Positions 17,596 through 19,566 of a DNA stretch of 19,566 bases are shown piece by piece (within the stretch, counting starts at the first letter, position 1; each line of letters begins with the position of its first letter). The notes beneath the pieces are model-generated. The model made no database searches. It was not told the origin of the DNA and saw nothing but the letters and a program-made list of their open reading frames with translations. Source of the stretch: Sulfurimonadaceae bacterium (GTDB lineage Bacteria > Campylobacterota > Campylobacteria > Campylobacterales > Sulfurimonadaceae); the NCBI GenBank assembly GCA_030610325.1, contig JAUWRZ010000002.1:1-19566 (forward strand), in the 5' to 3' direction. Both the position numbers and the translations under genes were made by a program.

Positions 17596-18692
17596 CTACG
17601 TGTGGCCTTTACCAGATCATAAAGAGCGAAACGGATCGCTTCGATATTTGTGTGTGTCACCGACGAGATAGGTGCGATGAAGAATGGCTGTTTCTCATCG
17701 ATGTTCTCTGTTCCCTCACTGTCACCTTGTACAAAATAAGGTAACTTCTCTTCAAATGAGAACTCACTATGAGCACTTGGCGTCATATCAAGAGTAGCGA
17801 TGAAGTCATTGATCTTCTCAATAGCATCCTCTTCAGGTATAGCATCGACCCTTGTAAGAGCGATCGCATATCTACGACCACTAAGAGGTTCAGAGAACTT
17901 TGCAAGCTCCTCTCTAAGTGTCTCATACTGCACATTGATATCATGGTACGAAGCCAGATCGATCATAAAGAGAAGGGTCTCTGTCCTCTCAATATGTTGT
18001 AAGAACTGCAGTCCAAGACCTTTACCTTCATGTGCACCTCCGATAATACCGGGAATATCTGCCATCACAAATGAGTCATACTCACCTACCTCGACCTGAC
18101 CAAGCTTTGGTGTCAATGTCGTAAACTCATAGTCTGCGACTTCTGGGCGTGCATTGGAGACCGTCGAGATCAATGTGGATTTTCCGACATTTGGAAAACC
18201 GACCAGACCTATGTCTGCGATGAGTTTAAGGTCTAGTTTCACCTCTCTCAACTCACCCGGTTCACCAGGTTGTGCATAACGGGGTTGCTGGTTTGTAGAG
18301 GATTTAAAGTGGTAGTTCCCAAGACCACCCCGACCGCCTTTGAGAAAACGCACTTCATCGCCATGTTTGAGAAGGTCAAAGAGCACTTCACCACTTTCGA
18401 CATCGATGACCTGCGTACCTGGTGGGACAGTGACATAGAACCTATCCGATGACTTGCCCGTCATACGTGAACCGCCACCGGGCTTTCCATTATCAGCTTT
18501 TAGCTTTTTTGAGCCTCTAAAATGTGCCAGCGTATGGGTATTGTTATCGACACGGAACCAGACATCGCCGCCACGACCGCCGTCGCCGCCGTTTGGTCCC
18601 CCTTTGGTGACAAACTTCTCACGACGAAAAGCCACACATCCTGCGCCGCCTTTTCCTGAGGTTAGTGTTAGTGTGACGTGATCTGTGAACAT
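17592..18692 (-). CDS. obgE: Obg-family GTPase (50S ribosome assembly, stress control)
   Basis: ObgE binds the large ribosomal subunit and acts in its maturation. The 366-residue protein has the glycine-rich Obg fold (about 1-158, with [15 protein letters not shown] and KGGRGGLGN) and a G domain. G1 is GFPNVGKS at 165-172, G2 is TTLTP, G3 is DIPG at 212-215. G4, normally NKxD, reads TRVD, which is unusual, and G5 is close to ISSVTHTN. About 35 residues between G4 and G5 ([15 protein letters not shown] and following) look like an insert. No C-terminal OCT domain is seen. It sits just after rplU and rpmA, the common bacterial order, but a 193-base gap with a weak TATTAT at 18714-18719 may give it a separate promoter. 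Confidence 0.95.
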   Translation of the reverse strand: MFTDHVTLTLTSGKGGAGCVAFRREKFVTKGGPNGGDGGRGGDVWFRVDNNTHTLAHFRGSKKLKADNGKPGGGSRMTGKSSDRFYVTVPPGTQVIDVESGEVLFDLLKHGDEVRFLKGGRGGLGNYHFKSSTNQQPRYAQPGEPGELREVKLDLKLIADIGLVGFPNVGKSTLISTVSNARPEVADYEFTTLTPKLGQVEVGEYDSFVMADIPGIIGGAHEGKGLGLQFLQHIERTETLLFMIDLASYHDINVQYETLREELAKFSEPLSGRRYAIALTRVDAIPEEDAIEKINDFIATLDMTPSAHSEFSFEEKLPYFVQGDSEGTENIDEKQPFFIAPISSVTHTNIEAIRFALYDLVKATRR

Positions 18693-18713
18693 GGTCTACC
18701 TTTTTAAATAACA

Positions 18714-18719
18714 ATAATA
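18714..18719 (-). promoter_or_regulatory. Possible -10 box upstream of obgE
   Basis: TATTAT on the minus strand lies 21 bases before the obgE ATG and matches the -10 consensus at five of six positions. A pyrimidine-rich run precedes it and no -35 box is clear. It would give a leader of little more than the AAGG binding site. Low confidence. Confidence 0.3.
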
Positions 18720-18850
18720 GGAAAGAGGAGAAAAGATATGAGAATCTATGATGGTCTTGACCTCATCGCATATCGCTTCGCTGTCAATACTTAATAGAAG
18801 ACTGTCTTATTAGAAAAAGTGTTTTATTAAATGTTGTATGGATCGAAGAG

Positions 18851-18871
18851 TTCCCGGACTACCGTCCGGAA
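18851..18871 (-). terminator. GC-rich hairpin just after rpmA
   Basis: The minus strand can form TTCCGGAC paired with GTCCGGGAA around the four-base loop GGTA, starting about 15 bases past the rpmA stop. The stem has 8 base pairs with one bulge. No T run follows, so it is more likely an mRNA-stabilising or partial-termination hairpin than a complete intrinsic terminator. Confidence 0.45.
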
Positions 18872-18885
18872 GAGTGGATAAGAGA

Positions 18886-19143
18886 TTAAGAAGCCGCTAC
18901 TATAGAGACTTGTTTACGTGTCTTGTCTTTGCGTTCAAACGCGACGACACCATCGATAAGTGCGTAAAGTGTATGATCTTTACCCATACCCATGTTACTA
19001 CCCGGATGGATCTTAGTCCCACGCTGACGAACGATGATATTACCAGCTCTTACTGTCTCGCCACCGTATTTCTTAACGCCGAGTCTACGTCCAGCTGAGT
19101 CACGATTATTCTGTGTACTACCCTGACCTTTTTTATGTGCCAT
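18886..19143 (-). CDS. rpmA: Ribosomal protein bL27
   Basis: L27 reaches the peptidyl transferase centre of the 50S subunit with its N-terminal tail. The 85-residue protein starts [20 protein letters not shown], the mature-type N-terminus with no extra cleaved leader as found in Firmicutes, and has [15 protein letters not shown] and [13 protein letters not shown]. The ATG is preceded by AGGAG. It lies 24 bases after rplU and shares its transcript. Confidence 0.98.
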   Translation of the reverse strand: MAHKKGQGSTQNNRDSAGRRLGVKKYGGETVRAGNIIVRQRGTKIHPGSNMGMGKDHTLYALIDGVVAFERKDKTRKQVSIVAAS

Positions 19144-19167
19144 ATCTCTCTCCTGCTAGTTTATTGC

Positions 19168-19476
19168 TTATGCAGCAATTTTAGTGATGCGAACGCGAGT
19201 GAAACTTCTACGGAACCCACGCTTAAGCTTACTGTCTTTACGACGACGTTTTTTGTAGATGATCACTTTCTTCTCGCGACCTTCGTTGATCACTTCTGCT
19301 GTCACGACAGCACCCTCGACAAATGGCGTACCTGCTTTAAGTTCGCCGTTGTTTACAGCAAGGACTTCGTTGATCTCGATAGTCTCTTTTGGCTCAAGAC
19401 CCATCTTGTCAAGAAGAAGGATATCACCCTCTTCGACTTTGTATTGCTTGCCACCGTTTTTTATGATTGCGTACAT
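19168..19476 (-). CDS. rplU: Ribosomal protein bL21
   Basis: L21 binds 23S rRNA in the 50S subunit. The 102-residue protein starts [20 protein letters not shown] and has the [20 protein letters not shown] basic motif of the family near the C-terminus. It is the first gene of the leftward series; the ATG has AAGGA upstream, and a TATAAT box sits about 43 bases before it. Length and sequence are ordinary. Confidence 0.98.
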   Translation of the reverse strand: MYAIIKNGGKQYKVEEGDILLLDKMGLEPKETIEINEVLAVNNGELKAGTPFVEGAVVTAEVINEGREKKVIIYKKRRRKDSKLKRGFRRSFTRVRITKIAA

Positions 19477-19518
19477 ATGCGCTTCCTTAATCTTTATCAG
19501 TCTGTAAAAAGTTCGCGA

Positions 19519-19524
19519 ATTATA
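19519..19524 (-). promoter_or_regulatory. -10 box (TATAAT) of the rplU-rpmA promoter
   Basis: A perfect TATAAT on the minus strand, preceded by GGG, lies about 43 bases upstream of rplU. The DNA further upstream is very A/T-rich (TTAAAATTAATT), and no clear -35 box is seen. The bases after it resemble those after the atp -10 box. The predicted leader is about 35 bases, too short for a large structured regulator. Confidence 0.6.
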
Positions 19525-19566
19525 CCCGAATTAATTTTAATTATTGTTTAATTGACGATCGCTATC

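Noticed and set aside
18801..18840. TTGACA at the minus strand near 18784-18789 as a -35 box for obgE
   Set aside because: No -10-like hexamer lies 16-18 bases downstream on the minus strand.

Overview
The window is a stretch of core chromosome from a Campylobacterota (Epsilonproteobacteria) member, most likely a free-living Sulfurimonas/Sulfuricurvum/Sulfurovum-type bacterium. The main reasons are the gene order rplU-rpmA-obgE-proB-fmt-birA-parA-parB-atpF'-atpF-atpH-atpA-atpG-atpD-atpC-tolQRAB-pal-cpoB-slyD-fabD, which from memory matches the Campylobacter jejuni Cj0094-Cj0116 order, the atpF'/atpF pair without atpB or atpE, and the weak -35 promoters. Genus assignment is inference. All 26 genes I can support lie on the minus strand, so transcription runs from the right end of the window to the left. 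No gene-free stretch exceeds 300 bases, and I see no tRNA, rRNA, CRISPR array, insertion sequence or phage gene.

Reading in the direction of transcription: (1) 19566-18693 holds a clear TATAAT promoter, then rplU and rpmA (ribosomal proteins L21 and L27), followed by a GC-rich hairpin. (2) 18692-13686 holds obgE (ribosome-assembly GTPase), proB (proline synthesis), fmt (initiator tRNA formylation), birA (biotin ligase) and the chromosome-partition pair parA-parB. Five of these six genes begin inside or within two bases of the preceding gene's stop. (3) 13685-13442 is an A/T-rich gap ending in the promoter and strong ribosome binding site of the ATP synthase operon. (4) 13441-7681 holds atpF', atpF, atpH, atpA, atpG, atpD and atpC: two b-type stalk subunits and the whole F1 head. 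The membrane subunits a and c are not here. (5) 7677-3096 holds tolQ, tolR, tolA, tolB, pal and cpoB, the envelope-constriction Tol-Pal machine. It starts only three bases after atpC. Between tolB and pal sits a 163-base gap with a promoter, two palindromes and a tandem repeat. (6) 3079-1 holds two SlyD-type prolyl isomerases separated by a hairpin-rich gap, a degenerate sigma-54-activator-like regulator, fabD (fatty acid synthesis) and the start of a nitrilase-superfamily hydrolase cut by the window edge.

Functionally the region is housekeeping: translation, chromosome segregation, energy production, envelope integrity and lipid synthesis. I found no convincing undescribed multi-gene system. 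The points most worth a second look are the unusual regulator with a sigma-54-activator-like remnant but no GAFTGA loop, the structured tolB-pal and slyD-slyD gaps, the altered nucleotide-specificity motif of ObgE, and the close physical coupling of the proton-motive-force producer (atp) to a proton-motive-force consumer (tol).
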